From: Pseudomonadota bacterium | GTDB lineage: Bacteria > Pseudomonadota > Gammaproteobacteria > CAMYNG01 | DNA: 18,450 bases | NCBI GenBank assembly: GCA_020347585.1 | Contig: CP070733.1 | Location: 371,042 to 389,491 of the forward strand | Direction: 5' to 3' | The notes under the pieces: model-generated | The model's database searches: none | What the model saw: only the letters and a program-made list of their open reading frames with translations | What the model was told of the DNA's origin: nothing | Shown: piece by piece, positions 8,456 through 15,967 of the stretch | How the letters are laid out: every line of letters begins with the position of its first letter | Position numbering within the stretch: the first letter of the stretch is position 1 | Program-made: the position numbers and the translations under genes

Positions 8456-8485
8456 ACAATAAGAGAGTAAATTTGAGCGTGTCAA
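8456..8485 (-). promoter_or_regulatory. Probable sigma70-type promoter for the TlpA-like gene
   Basis: On the - strand a perfect TTGACA (8485-8480) is followed after 18 bases by TATTGT (8461-8456), four of six to the -10 consensus. Transcription would start near 8449, giving a leader of about 40-50 bases. The site lies in the divergent gap between this gene and the NERD-like gene. Confidence 0.5.
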
Positions 8486-8564
8486 TATTCGCAAAAACTT
8501 AACACAATGTTGTTGATGGCACCAGCGACCGTATCGCCTCCGGGATTGTGCGGGAAGCAATGTA

Positions 8565-9284
8565 ATGACTGAAACTCTCGCCATGCTGGCGGAAGCCCTA
8601 TCGAGTGATGGCGCGCGGTTTGCCCTGTGGGCGGGCGCGCTATTGCTGCTCGCGATCGCGTTGCTGATGATTCTGCCGGCGCTGGGTGATTTTCTCGAGG
8701 ACTCGCGCTATGTGCGTGCGATCTGCAGGCCCGGTGCGGCGACCTACCACCATGTTCTGATTCCCGACGGCGTTGGCGGCACGGAACTAGTTGATCACCT
8801 GTCGCTGCTGCCGCACGGAATCGTGGTGCTGATGGAGAAACGCTATTCTGGTGTGATCTTCGCCGGCGAACAGATAGAGGAGTGGACGCAGCTGGTGGGC
8901 ACACATAGTTACAAGTTTCCCAATCCGCTGCGGCATCTCGAGGTGATTGTGTCACTGGTTCGCAACGCAGCGGGTACGCAGCAGGTGTCGGGGCGCATTG
9001 TGTTTGCGCCGGACAGCGAATTTCCAAAGGGCAAACCGCCTCCGGTGTCCAGGCTTCAGGAACTGCGCGGCGATCTTGATGTGCCCGAGTCAGAGGCGAT
9101 CCCGACGCCCCTGCAGGCCGCCTGGGATGCGCTGATACAGGGCAGGGGAGGTGATGCACAGGAAGCGAAGCCGCCACTGGCGATTGGTGCGCCGCAACTG
9201 CGCGGCAAACGCCGCGTGTACGCAGGCGCGGTAGCATTGGTGGCGGCGCTGTTGCTGGGAGTCGCGCTGTCTGTGGCATTTTAG
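8565..9284 (+). CDS. Membrane protein with degenerate NERD (nuclease-related) domain
   Basis: The 239-residue protein has two predicted membrane helices, at about 20-40 and 218-237, bracketing a soluble domain. Residues about 60-165 show the NERD pattern: GVGGTELVDHL with Asp77, then GIVVLMEKRYSGVI, then WTQ and NPLRHLEVI. In active NERD nucleases of the PD-(D/E)XK fold the strand after the Gly-Ile carries E-x-K. Here that position aligns as Met90-Glu91-Lys92, so the expected glutamate is replaced by Met unless Glu91 substitutes. Activity as a nuclease is therefore doubtful. It is followed 17 bases later by a TerB-like gene, probably in one transcript. GGGAAG upstream of the ATG can serve as ribosome binding site. 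Confidence 0.72.
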   Translation: MTETLAMLAEALSSDGARFALWAGALLLLAIALLMILPALGDFLEDSRYVRAICRPGAATYHHVLIPDGVGGTELVDHLSLLPHGIVVLMEKRYSGVIFAGEQIEEWTQLVGTHSYKFPNPLRHLEVIVSLVRNAAGTQQVSGRIVFAPDSEFPKGKPPPVSRLQELRGDLDVPESEAIPTPLQAAWDALIQGRGGDAQEAKPPLAIGAPQLRGKRRVYAGAVALVAALLLGVALSVAF

Positions 9285-9301
9285 GAGCACGGCGACGGGC
9301 G

Positions 9302-9757
9302 ATGATCAGGCAACTGAAAAACCTGCTGCGCGATTCCTTGAGTGCCCGGGAACCTGATAGTGAAGCGACTCTGCAACGGAGGTTGCGTCTCGCCGCGGCC
9401 GTATTGCTGACCGAGGTGGTACACGCCGATCACCAGGTAGATGAGCAGGAGCGACATACGGTACGCGAGGCGCTGCAAGCTACCTTTGGTTTGTCCGCAG
9501 AGGAGAGCAGCGATCTGCTGGAACTGGCCGAGGAACGCGTTGCCGACGTTACCCCGCTGCACGAGTTCACGTTGCTGATTCACCGCCATTTCAGCTACGA
9601 AGACAAGATTCACGTGATTGAACAAATGTGGCGCGTGGTGTATTCCGACGGCACGGTAGACAAGTACGAAGAACACCTGGTACGTCGCGCCGCCGAATTG
9701 TTGTACGTCAGTCACGGCGATTTTATTCGCGCCAAGCATGCGGCGCAGCGCGGATAG
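9302..9757 (+). CDS. TerB-like (tellurite resistance TerB family) protein
   Basis: The 151-residue, all-helical soluble protein matches the TerB-like family over residues 25-145. It has two acidic repeats typical of the fold: LLTEVVHADHQVDEQE (36-51) and WRVVYSDGTVDKYEE (110-124), thought to bind metal in the family. It is a single-domain form of the kind annotated as TerB-like and is not accompanied by other ter genes, so tellurite resistance should not be assumed. AGGAG overlaps the stop codon of the upstream NERD-like gene, which supports translation from one message, though its distance to the ATG is long (14 bases). Confidence 0.85.
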   Translation: MIRQLKNLLRDSLSAREPDSEATLQRRLRLAAAVLLTEVVHADHQVDEQERHTVREALQATFGLSAEESSDLLELAEERVADVTPLHEFTLLIHRHFSYEDKIHVIEQMWRVVYSDGTVDKYEEHLVRRAAELLYVSHGDFIRAKHAAQRG

Positions 9758-9811
9758 GCCGCGTGTTTTCGGAGCAATGCCCGTGTTGTCGTGAAACTGT
9801 GGGCTAAGGCC

Positions 9812-9840
9812 TTGATAATGCTTGTTAAATAGGTTGTACT
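9812..9840 (+). promoter_or_regulatory. Possible sigma70-type promoter for the DUF2914 gene
   Basis: TTGATA (9812-9817, five of six) and TGTACT (9835-9840, four of six) are separated by 17 bases. The predicted start of transcription is within about ten bases of the ATG at 9853, so the message would be nearly leaderless. No ribosome binding site is seen before that ATG, which agrees with this. Confidence 0.35.
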
Positions 9841-9852
9841 CCTGTACCTGCT

Positions 9853-10362
9853 ATGAACCACAACCGAATTGCCCGAACCATGCCGTGCCTGCTGGCCATT
9901 GTGCCGGTGTTTGTACTGTGCGGGTGGTCGGCGGGGCTGGTTGCAGAGCCGGCGTCGCAGGCCACCGCTGAGCGCACCGCAGCATCGTCAAAGGGCTATG
10001 TGGCCAGAGCGCAGTTCACAACTGAGATCATCGACCGTGAACCTGCCGACCAGATCCTGACCCTGGGTAGTGATGTCGATACTGTCTACTTCTTCACGGA
10101 TCTGCGTCACCTCGATGGCCATGCGGTGACGCACCGCTGGGAATATCGCGGCGAGGTTGTCTCCAGCGTCGACTTTGAGGTCAAGGGCCCGCGCTGGCGC
10201 GTATACTCCAAGAAGACGCTTGCGCCGACCCTGCTCGGCAAATGGACGGTGGTGGTTACAGACGAGCGGGGCTGGCCGTTGAAGGTGGTGATATTCGAGT
10301 ACGTGGATGCCGGGGAGGTCAAAGGCGCGCCAGCGATACTGCCGCCGGGCATTCGCAATTAG
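9853..10362 (+). CDS. Exported DUF2914 domain protein
   Basis: The 169-residue protein has a signal peptide at about 1-31 (hydrophobic LLAIVPVFVLCGW, then a small-residue region) and a DUF2914 domain from about 50 to 155. The visible family pattern includes ARAQFTTEIIDREPAD, VYFFTDLRHLDG, THRWEY, WRVYSKKTL and GKWTVVV. The biochemical role is unknown. A Cys within the hydrophobic segment (residue 23) is not in a clear lipobox, so a lipoprotein is possible but not supported. It stands alone between the TerB-like gene (95 bases upstream) and the convergent 1233-residue gene (45 bases downstream), probably with its own promoter. Confidence 0.86.
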   Translation: MNHNRIARTMPCLLAIVPVFVLCGWSAGLVAEPASQATAERTAASSKGYVARAQFTTEIIDREPADQILTLGSDVDTVYFFTDLRHLDGHAVTHRWEYRGEVVSSVDFEVKGPRWRVYSKKTLAPTLLGKWTVVVTDERGWPLKVVIFEYVDAGEVKGAPAILPPGIRN

Positions 10363-10407
10363 GCGTCGGCCAGTTCAAGGTTGCGCAGGTGCGTCATCCA
10401 CCGATGC

Positions 10408-13400
10408 CTAGGGAAGGATTTTCTCGCCGTTGTCGGCCGCATCACTTGCCGCTGGAGCGCCCTCGCCAAACTGTGCGGTAACATCATCGGCCGGTTCTTT
10501 CTGCGGGGCGGTGCTCGTAGCTTCGTCCTGCGCCGGTGCGGCTACTTCATCCTGCACAGTCGGTACCTCATCCGCACGCCGCTCGGTAAGGCCTGGCGCA
10601 ATGCGAGTTTTCCATACCGCAAGCAGGCGTTTATACTCAGATTCGGCTTCGCTCCTGGCCACCTTCTCGGCCTGGCGGCGCGCGCTGGCAAACTGGGCCA
10701 GGCGGCGTGTCGCGAGGTTTCCCTCTTCCTCGGCGGCAGTCTGTGGCGCCTGCTTGTCGCCAAACCAGGCCGCTACCTGCTGCACGTCGACGTAGGACTC
10801 CTGGGTAAGGGCGAAAAACCCGAGGGCGCCGACCAGTAACACGCCGGCCGCGATCCCCCACCAGGCCTTGCCGCCGCGGCGCTCACCGCTGTCGCGCACA
10901 AATCGCTCCGGCACTGTCACGCCACGGGCTGGGGCAGGGGCCGAGGTGTCGATGACAACCGACGCAGGATCCTCGTCCGCAGATTCTTCCTCGCGAAATT
11001 CGAAGATGTCGCCGCCGATGTCGGTATCCTCGCGGCGCGTATCCATGCTCATCGTTATATCATCGGTTTCGATGATGAACGACGGCAGCTCATCATCGGC
11101 ACTGCCCGCCAGGCCGGCACTTATGGGCGCGGTTGATTCGACCGCCTGTGCCTCGGACAACACGGGGATGGGTTCCTCTGTCCCGGGCGGCGGCGATTTC
11201 TTGGGAGCCTGAAACACGAAGATATCCTCATCACCCTCCAGGATGGTGCGCCCCTTGACCTCGCGTACCGTCGCCCTGGACATTGAAAGGCCGGGATTTG
11301 GCTCGTGCTCAGTCTGCTCCTGGCGGGTACGTTCCGCCTCCTGCAACTGTCCGACAATTGCCTCGGCCAGCTGTTTGGCTTGTGCCTCGGCGGCAAGCTG
11401 CTTAGCGCGGCGGGCGCGCTCTTCTTCGCGACGGCGCAGTGCCTCCTGACGTGCGGCCTCGGCCTCCTCAGCGCGCTGACGCGCGGCAGCCTCCTGTAGG
11501 GCCTTGTGCCTTGCCGCCGCCTCCGCCTCTGCCCGGCGGCGTGCGGCGCGTTCGGCTTCTTCTGCGCGACGGGCTTCTTCCTCTGCGGCGCGGCGTGCCT
11601 GTTCCTCTTCGGCACGGCGTGCCTGTTCCTTGGCGGCACGGCGTGCCTGTTCCTTGGCGGCACGGCGCTGCGCATGGTGTTCCTCTTCGGCACGACGCTG
11701 CGCTTGTTCTTCCTCGGCGGCGCGTTGTTTCAACGCGCTGGCTTCCACTCGGGCCTGAACCAGCGTGGCTTCGGCCTCGGCGCGCGCCCGAGCGGCTTCT
11801 TCGGCCTCGGCCTTGATGCGCCGCGCCGCTTCCTCTGCTTCTGCCCGGGCGCGCTGCAACTGGGTCTCGGCTTCGGCGCGCGATCGCGCGGCCTGTTCAG
11901 CTTCGGCCCTCGCGCGTGCCGCTTCTTCCTCGGCGACTCGGATGCGGGTGGCTTCTTCGGCCTCAGTGCGAGCCCGCGCCGTTTGTTCGGCTTCTGCCCT
12001 GACCCGTGCGGCCTCCTCGGCCATCTCGCGGCGCGCCTGTTCCATTTGCTCGCGCAGTTGCTCGGCTTCCTGCTGCGCCTGCTGCCGGATCGCCTCAGCT
12101 TCGGCGCGCAGGCGCCCGGCTTCTTCCTGACTCTCGCGGCGCGCAAGATCGGCGGCACGTGCGGCCTCTGCAGCTTCCTGCCCGGCGCGTTTGCGTTCCT
12201 CCTCGAGGGCCGCCTGGCGGCGTGATGCCTCCTCGGCCTCCACGCGCACCCGCTCGAGTTCCTGCTCAGCCTTGCGGCGCGTTGCTTCCGCCTCTACGCG
12301 CAGGCGCTCTATTTCCTGCTGCGATTGCTTGCGCAGAGTCTCGGCCTCGGTGCGTGCACGCTCCGCGTCCTCCATTGCCTTGCGGCTTGCGAGCTCGGCC
12401 GATTTGGCGCGCCGGGCTTCCGCCTCGGCGCGCTGTCTGGCCTGTTTGATATCTTTGTCGCGCAGAGTGTCGTTCTGCGCCTGTATGCGGCGTGCTTCTT
12501 CTTCGGCGGTGATGCGTGCCGCCTCGGCCTGCTTGCGCGCCTGTTCGGCAGCACGCGCGCGGCGCATCTCTTCCTCGACGCGTTTTTTCGCGGCACCGAG
12601 TTGCGTCGCGCGCCGGGCCTGCTCCTCCTGCTTGATACGTTCGAGTTCCATTTCGGCATCGCGCTGTGCTGCTTCAGCGCTGGCGGTACGCTGCGCAAGA
12701 TTCCGAGATCGACTCTTCAACGCCTCCGCCTCGCGTTGCAGGCGCTGCGAGTTTGCTTCGGCCTTCTCGCGCACCTGTTCGGTACGACCGGATCTTTGTA
12801 CCTGTTCGTGGCGCGCCGATGCGGCAGGCTGCGGAGCGCGCGCCGGAATGTCGAGATCGGGCGCGCTGTGCGCCGATGGCGCTGAGGCCGGCGCCTGTTG
12901 AGCCGTAGTCACGGTTTTCGCCACCGGGGCAACGGCTGCAGGGGCGGCTTCATGCGCCGATGTCGGCCCCGTTGCCGTCGGCTGTTGCTGCGTCGGCGCG
13001 GCGGGTGCCTCCGCCGGTTCGCTCGTAGTGTCCTCGGCCTGCGATGTCTTGCGCGGCAGTGTCGCACCTGACGCGGTGAGTCCGTCCTTGAGAATGCTGC
13101 ACTGTAGCCCCTGCTGGCTGAGTAGGAACGCGGCGGCCGAACTGCGGCTGCCGTCGTCGCAGTAAAGCAGGTAATTGTGGATGGGGTCCAGCGACCCCAG
13201 TTTCGAGCGCAACATCGAGAGTGGGATGTTCACGGCCCTCTCGAGGCCGTCGCGCGAAAACTGGTGATGGGTCCGAACGTCAATCAACTTGCTGCCTGCC
13301 GCGAGCAGTCGCTGGGCGTTTTCGCCATCGACCGCGTTGATCAGCGGCTCAACCAGCAGCGGTATGAAATCGTCTTTGTGGACTCGCATCACGACGCCGT

Positions 13401-14109
13401 CTTCCATCATGGTGACGGACGCATTGCGCTTGCCAAGGGTGATAAGTGCTTCTTCACCGAACCCTTCGCCATGGGTCAGGGTGGCCAGCGGGACATCGTT
13501 TGCCTTTGGCGCCGGGCGACGTGATACCTGGCAGCTACCACTCTTGATTATGTAGTAGTAGTCGTCCCTCTCTCCCTGCTTGACGATGACTTCACCCTTT
13601 TTCGCAGCAACCTCCTCCATTCGCATCAGAAGCGACTGAATATTCTCGGTCGGAAGATTCAGGAAGGCGCGTGATTGCAGAAAACGCAGCATCCAGTCGC
13701 CACCGTCACTCTCGGCACTGATCTCTGTGACCTCGTAGGAGTGAAATCCGGACTGGTCATCGGCAAGCAGGATCTCGAGGAGATCATTGTCGACGAACAG
13801 GATGGTTGCGTTGGTCTTGGTGCGGGCGGTGCAGGTGCGGGGAAGCTCGGGCGCGAGCGCGCTGTTGGCCTCGGGGCTTTTACCCTTGATGATGCTGGAA
13901 CGCGACTTGCCGGTGCTACTCAATTCCACCTGGCCCGAGAGCACGTACATCGCGCGCTTGTCGCGTTCACCCTGGCGGAACAGTATTCGGCCGGCCGGAT
14001 AGTCTTCCTGCACCGATTTCTCGGCGATTTCATTCAGTTTGTCGGCGCCCAGCTGGCCCAGCGGGTTCAGGGTCTTCAGGATCTTCTTATCAATTTGTTT
14101 TCTCGCCAT
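10408..14109 (-). CDS. Giant cNMP-binding, rhodanese, coiled-coil membrane protein
   Basis: The 1233-residue protein has a domain series I do not recognise as a named family. Residues about 14-125 form a cyclic-nucleotide-binding fold whose phosphate cassette is degenerate. Residues 140-250 form a second copy with a good cassette (GFGEEALITLGKRNASV, about 216-232), including the Glu and Arg that hold the cyclic phosphate. Residues 255-345 form a rhodanese domain with an intact active site CDDGSRS (Cys317). A Pro/Ala/Gln-rich linker (350-430) leads to about 500 residues of Ala/Glu/Arg coiled coil (435-930). An acidic region follows, then one membrane helix (about 1081-1101) and a tail of roughly 130 residues. 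No signal peptide is seen, so the receptor part is probably cytoplasmic and the tail periplasmic. The coiled coil resembles TolA in composition. A CRP-type promoter lies upstream. Confidence 0.88.
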   Translation of the reverse strand: MARKQIDKKILKTLNPLGQLGADKLNEIAEKSVQEDYPAGRILFRQGERDKRAMYVLSGQVELSSTGKSRSSIIKGKSPEANSALAPELPRTCTARTKTNATILFVDNDLLEILLADDQSGFHSYEVTEISAESDGGDWMLRFLQSRAFLNLPTENIQSLLMRMEEVAAKKGEVIVKQGERDDYYYIIKSGSCQVSRRPAPKANDVPLATLTHGEGFGEEALITLGKRNASVTMMEDGVVMRVHKDDFIPLLVEPLINAVDGENAQRLLAAGSKLIDVRTHHQFSRDGLERAVNIPLSMLRSKLGSLDPIHNYLLYCDDGSRSSAAAFLLSQQGLQCSILKDGLTASGATLPRKTSQAEDTTSEPAEAPAAPTQQQPTATGPTSAHEAAPAAVAPVAKTVTTAQQAPASAPSAHSAPDLDIPARAPQPAASARHEQVQRSGRTEQVREKAEANSQRLQREAEALKSRSRNLAQRTASAEAAQRDAEMELERIKQEEQARRATQLGAAKKRVEEEMRRARAAEQARKQAEAARITAEEEARRIQAQNDTLRDKDIKQARQRAEAEARRAKSAELASRKAMEDAERARTEAETLRKQSQQEIERLRVEAEATRRKAEQELERVRVEAEEASRRQAALEEERKRAGQEAAEAARAADLARRESQEEAGRLRAEAEAIRQQAQQEAEQLREQMEQARREMAEEAARVRAEAEQTARARTEAEEATRIRVAEEEAARARAEAEQAARSRAEAETQLQRARAEAEEAARRIKAEAEEAARARAEAEATLVQARVEASALKQRAAEEEQAQRRAEEEHHAQRRAAKEQARRAAKEQARRAEEEQARRAAEEEARRAEEAERAARRRAEAEAAARHKALQEAAARQRAEEAEAARQEALRRREEERARRAKQLAAEAQAKQLAEAIVGQLQEAERTRQEQTEHEPNPGLSMSRATVREVKGRTILEGDEDIFVFQAPKKSPPPGTEEPIPVLSEAQAVESTAPISAGLAGSADDELPSFIIETDDITMSMDTRREDTDIGGDIFEFREEESADEDPASVVIDTSAPAPARGVTVPERFVRDSGERRGGKAWWGIAAGVLLVGALGFFALTQESYVDVQQVAAWFGDKQAPQTAAEEEGNLATRRLAQFASARRQAEKVARSEAESEYKRLLAVWKTRIAPGLTERRADEVPTVQDEVAAPAQDEATSTAPQKEPADDVTAQFGEGAPAASDAADNGEKILP
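11591..11662 (-). repeat. 24-base tandem repeat, three copies, within the coiled coil
   Basis: Units at 11591-11614, 11615-11638 and 11639-11662 are nearly identical (the first differs in a few bases) and a partial fourth follows. Each encodes eight residues of the type EEQARRA or AKEQARRA. This is protein-coding repetition that could change copy number by slippage. Confidence 0.85.
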
Positions 14110-14251
14110 GATCGCAATACGGGGTGCTAGGGGGTGGCCACACTTATCCCCAAGGTGTCGGCAGCCGCCACAATTCCTTTACTCATCAGTGGATTAGTGA
14201 ATGCCAAGTGCCTCACAAAATGCGCGGGCGCTATGGTTGCACTTCACACTA

Positions 14252-14295
14252 AATGTAGTTGATCCCGGCCCGCGGCGTTGTGAATCAACTCACAA
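14252..14295 (-). promoter_or_regulatory. CRP-type operator and class II promoter upstream of the cNMP-binding protein gene
   Basis: TGTGA-ATCAAC-TCACA occupies 14279-14294, a perfect match to both CRP half-sites with the standard six-base spacer. The symmetry extends one base each side (14278-14295). On the - strand TACATT (14257-14252, four of six to the -10 consensus) lies downstream. If transcription starts at 14245, the -10 box sits at -12 to -7 and the operator centre (14286.5) at -41.5, the class II CRP arrangement. The leader would be about 135 bases. The sequence match is direct; binding by a CRP homologue is inference. Confidence 0.62.
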
Positions 14296-14375
14296 ATAAG
14301 CTGCGATTTTGGGACGGTAAGGGTGCAAGTAGGCGAAATAATGGGAAAATCTCGCTCAAACCCGTTGGGATGGCG

Positions 14376-15029
14376 TTACTGGATGGTGTAGTGCAGGCTG
14401 ATCAGGGCCTCGGCGCGCTCGAGTTCGATGGTTATCTGGCCGGCTTCGCCGAGGTTGTTGACGGTATCAGCAAACAGGTAGGGTTGGCGCACGGGCACGC
14501 CGTTGACGGCGCGAATTACGTCACCGTCGCGCAGGCCCAGCATGGCCGCGCGGCTGTTCTTCCGCACTGACTGAATAGGATAGCCGGCCAGATAGCCGTC
14601 CCTGACCTCGAGGCGCAGGGACACGTCGCTCAGCCATACGTGGGGATTTTCCGCGATGTCCCGCAGCAAAGCGCGGCTGATGGTGTAGCGCTGCTCATGT
14701 CCGTTTGCCTCCGAACCCGCCTGGTGGATCCCCGATGTCCCGACACGGGTGCCCATGCTCACCCGATGCGGCCCATCCTCGCCCTGCAACGTCATGCTAC
14801 GGGCATCGATCGTACTGATGCGCAGATCGCCCAGGCGGTCACCGACGCCGAGGATCTGTTCGCTGCCGTCGGCGGCGCGCACCAGTGCAATGGGGAATTG
14901 CCCGGTCATCGTGCCCACCAGGGTCAGCTCATGGTAAGGCGTCGCAGTCTGCCGAGCAGCGCTCGCCTGGCCGACAGCGAATAGCAGCGCCAGCATCAGC
15001 AAGGTTCCGGGCAGGGTCTTGTGCATCAT
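14376..15029 (-). CDS. Periplasmic PDZ protein resembling type II secretion GspC
   Basis: The 217-residue product has a signal peptide or N-terminal anchor at 1-24 (hydrophobic LLMLALLFAVG, then ASA). A GspC-like homology region (about 34-92) has LVGTMTGQ and GVGDRLGDLRI. A helical linker (116-132) is followed by a PDZ domain (137-205) with GYLAGYPIQSV, SRAAMLGLRDGDVIRAVNGVPV and a final ELERAEALISLHY. This order is that of GspC, the inner-membrane protein that contacts the secretin. No other gsp genes are present; it is instead the last gene of the TolQ/ExbD/TonB-like cluster, 14 bases after the AgmX-like stop. Two adjacent ATG codons start it, with GAGAG upstream. Its partner in this setting is unknown. 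Confidence 0.83.
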   Translation of the reverse strand: MMHKTLPGTLLMLALLFAVGQASAARQTATPYHELTLVGTMTGQFPIALVRAADGSEQILGVGDRLGDLRISTIDARSMTLQGEDGPHRVSMGTRVGTSGIHQAGSEANGHEQRYTISRALLRDIAENPHVWLSDVSLRLEVRDGYLAGYPIQSVRKNSRAAMLGLRDGDVIRAVNGVPVRQPYLFADTVNNLGEAGQITIELERAEALISLHYTIQ

Positions 15030-15043
15030 CCGGCTCTCGAGGT

Positions 15044-15967
15044 TTAGGACGGCAAAAAGTCGATTGGGTAGGTAATGGTAACCGGTGCGACGTTTTTCGC
15101 GCCGAAGTTAAACAATTTGATGCGTGACACCAGTCTGCGCTCCAACTCCGGATCGTTCAATTCGCTCGAAACGATGCTCGCCGCCGTGACCTTGCCCGAA
15201 GGATCGATGGTGAGCTTGACCACTACCTTGCCCTGCAGCGAGGGATCCTTGCGTAGTGCGCGGTTGTAAATCGAGTAGATTGCTCCCTTGTTCCGGTCGA
15301 ATACCAGACTGATTGCTTCCTCGCTGCGCCCGGCCTTGCGCACCGCGCGACCGGCGGTCGAATCGGAACGCGACTTAATATTGCTTGAAACCCGCGAGCT
15401 GCTCTTGTCAGCGAGTTTGGTGTCGCCAGTGGCGCGGCTCAGGCTGCGGGTATTGATGCCACCGCTGCCGCTGCCCGCGCGTGCGCTGAGCACCGGCTGC
15501 GTGCTGCTGCTGGAGCGCTCGGTTGCAGCACCCTTGCTCAGGGTTTTGTTATTATCGAGCGCAGCCACATCGAAGCTCTCACGCAGGTCCGCGAGGTCGT
15601 CGCTCAGTGCCATGACCCCAGAGCGTGCCGCTTTCTTGCGGGCGCTCTCGGTCTTTTTCTTGGGCTTTTTCTTTTCTTTCTTCTTGGGCTCCTCTTTTTT
15701 CGCCTCCTTTTTCTTGGGCTCTTCCTTGGGCTTGGGTGGCGGAGGCGGCGGGGCCTTTTTCTTTTCGATGATGACCTTGGCCAAGCGCGGTGGTATCTGT
15801 TCGCGCTGTTCGCGCGAGATCTCGGGCACGGGCAGAAACGGTATAGCGGCCCCGAACAGCACGAACACGATGAACGTTGCGGTCAGGACATTCTTAAACC
15901 GCCGTTCATTCTCCGAGTCAGACCACGGCAGCTCGGTGTCGCGCCAGACGTGAAACTTTGCAACCAT
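15044..15967 (-). CDS. TonB-like energy transducer with AgmX/PglI-type C-terminal domain
   Basis: The 307-residue protein has a short cytoplasmic start, one membrane helix (about 27-47), and a Pro/Lys/Glu-rich spacer (60-108). A Ser-rich low-complexity region (115-215) is followed by a C-terminal domain (217-307). That domain follows the AgmX/PglI pattern: AISLVFDRNKGAIYSIYNRALRK, a strand ending IDPSGKV, then SSELNDPELERRLVSRIK and a final YPIDFLP. By analogy with TonB and TolA it would carry force from the TolQ/ExbD channel across the periplasm. The cysteine often found before Y in AgmX domains is replaced here by Ile (YSIY). Its ATG shares one base with the stop of the upstream ExbD-type gene, implying translational coupling. 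Confidence 0.88.
   Translation of the reverse strand: MVAKFHVWRDTELPWSDSENERRFKNVLTATFIVFVLFGAAIPFLPVPEISREQREQIPPRLAKVIIEKKKAPPPPPPKPKEEPKKKEAKKEEPKKKEKKKPKKKTESARKKAARSGVMALSDDLADLRESFDVAALDNNKTLSKGAATERSSSSTQPVLSARAGSGSGGINTRSLSRATGDTKLADKSSSRVSSNIKSRSDSTAGRAVRKAGRSEEAISLVFDRNKGAIYSIYNRALRKDPSLQGKVVVKLTIDPSGKVTAASIVSSELNDPELERRLVSRIKLFNFGAKNVAPVTITYPIDFLPS

Noticed and set aside
8473..8485. FNR-like TTGAGCGTGTCAA in the TlpA/NERD divergent gap
   Set aside because: The spacing between TTGA and TCAA is wrong for FNR. The right half is better explained as the TTGACA box of the - strand promoter.
8402..8584. Upstream extension of the TlpA-like frame to 8584
   Set aside because: It would cross a good promoter and overlap the divergent gene, and it would bury the signal peptide inside the protein.
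11591..11662. Tandem 24-base units considered as a CRISPR or regulatory repeat
   Set aside because: There are no unique spacers between units, and they keep the reading frame of the coiled-coil protein.
11439..12908. Several long + strand open frames opposite the coiled-coil gene, rich in Ala/Ser/Cys or Phe/Gly/Leu
   Set aside because: They arise from the repetitive, GC-rich codons of the coiled coil read in reverse. They have low complexity and no family likeness.
14202..14217. Second CRP-like site TGCCA-N6-TCACA
   Set aside because: Only eight of ten half-site bases match, and it would lie downstream of the predicted transcript start. It could be chance.
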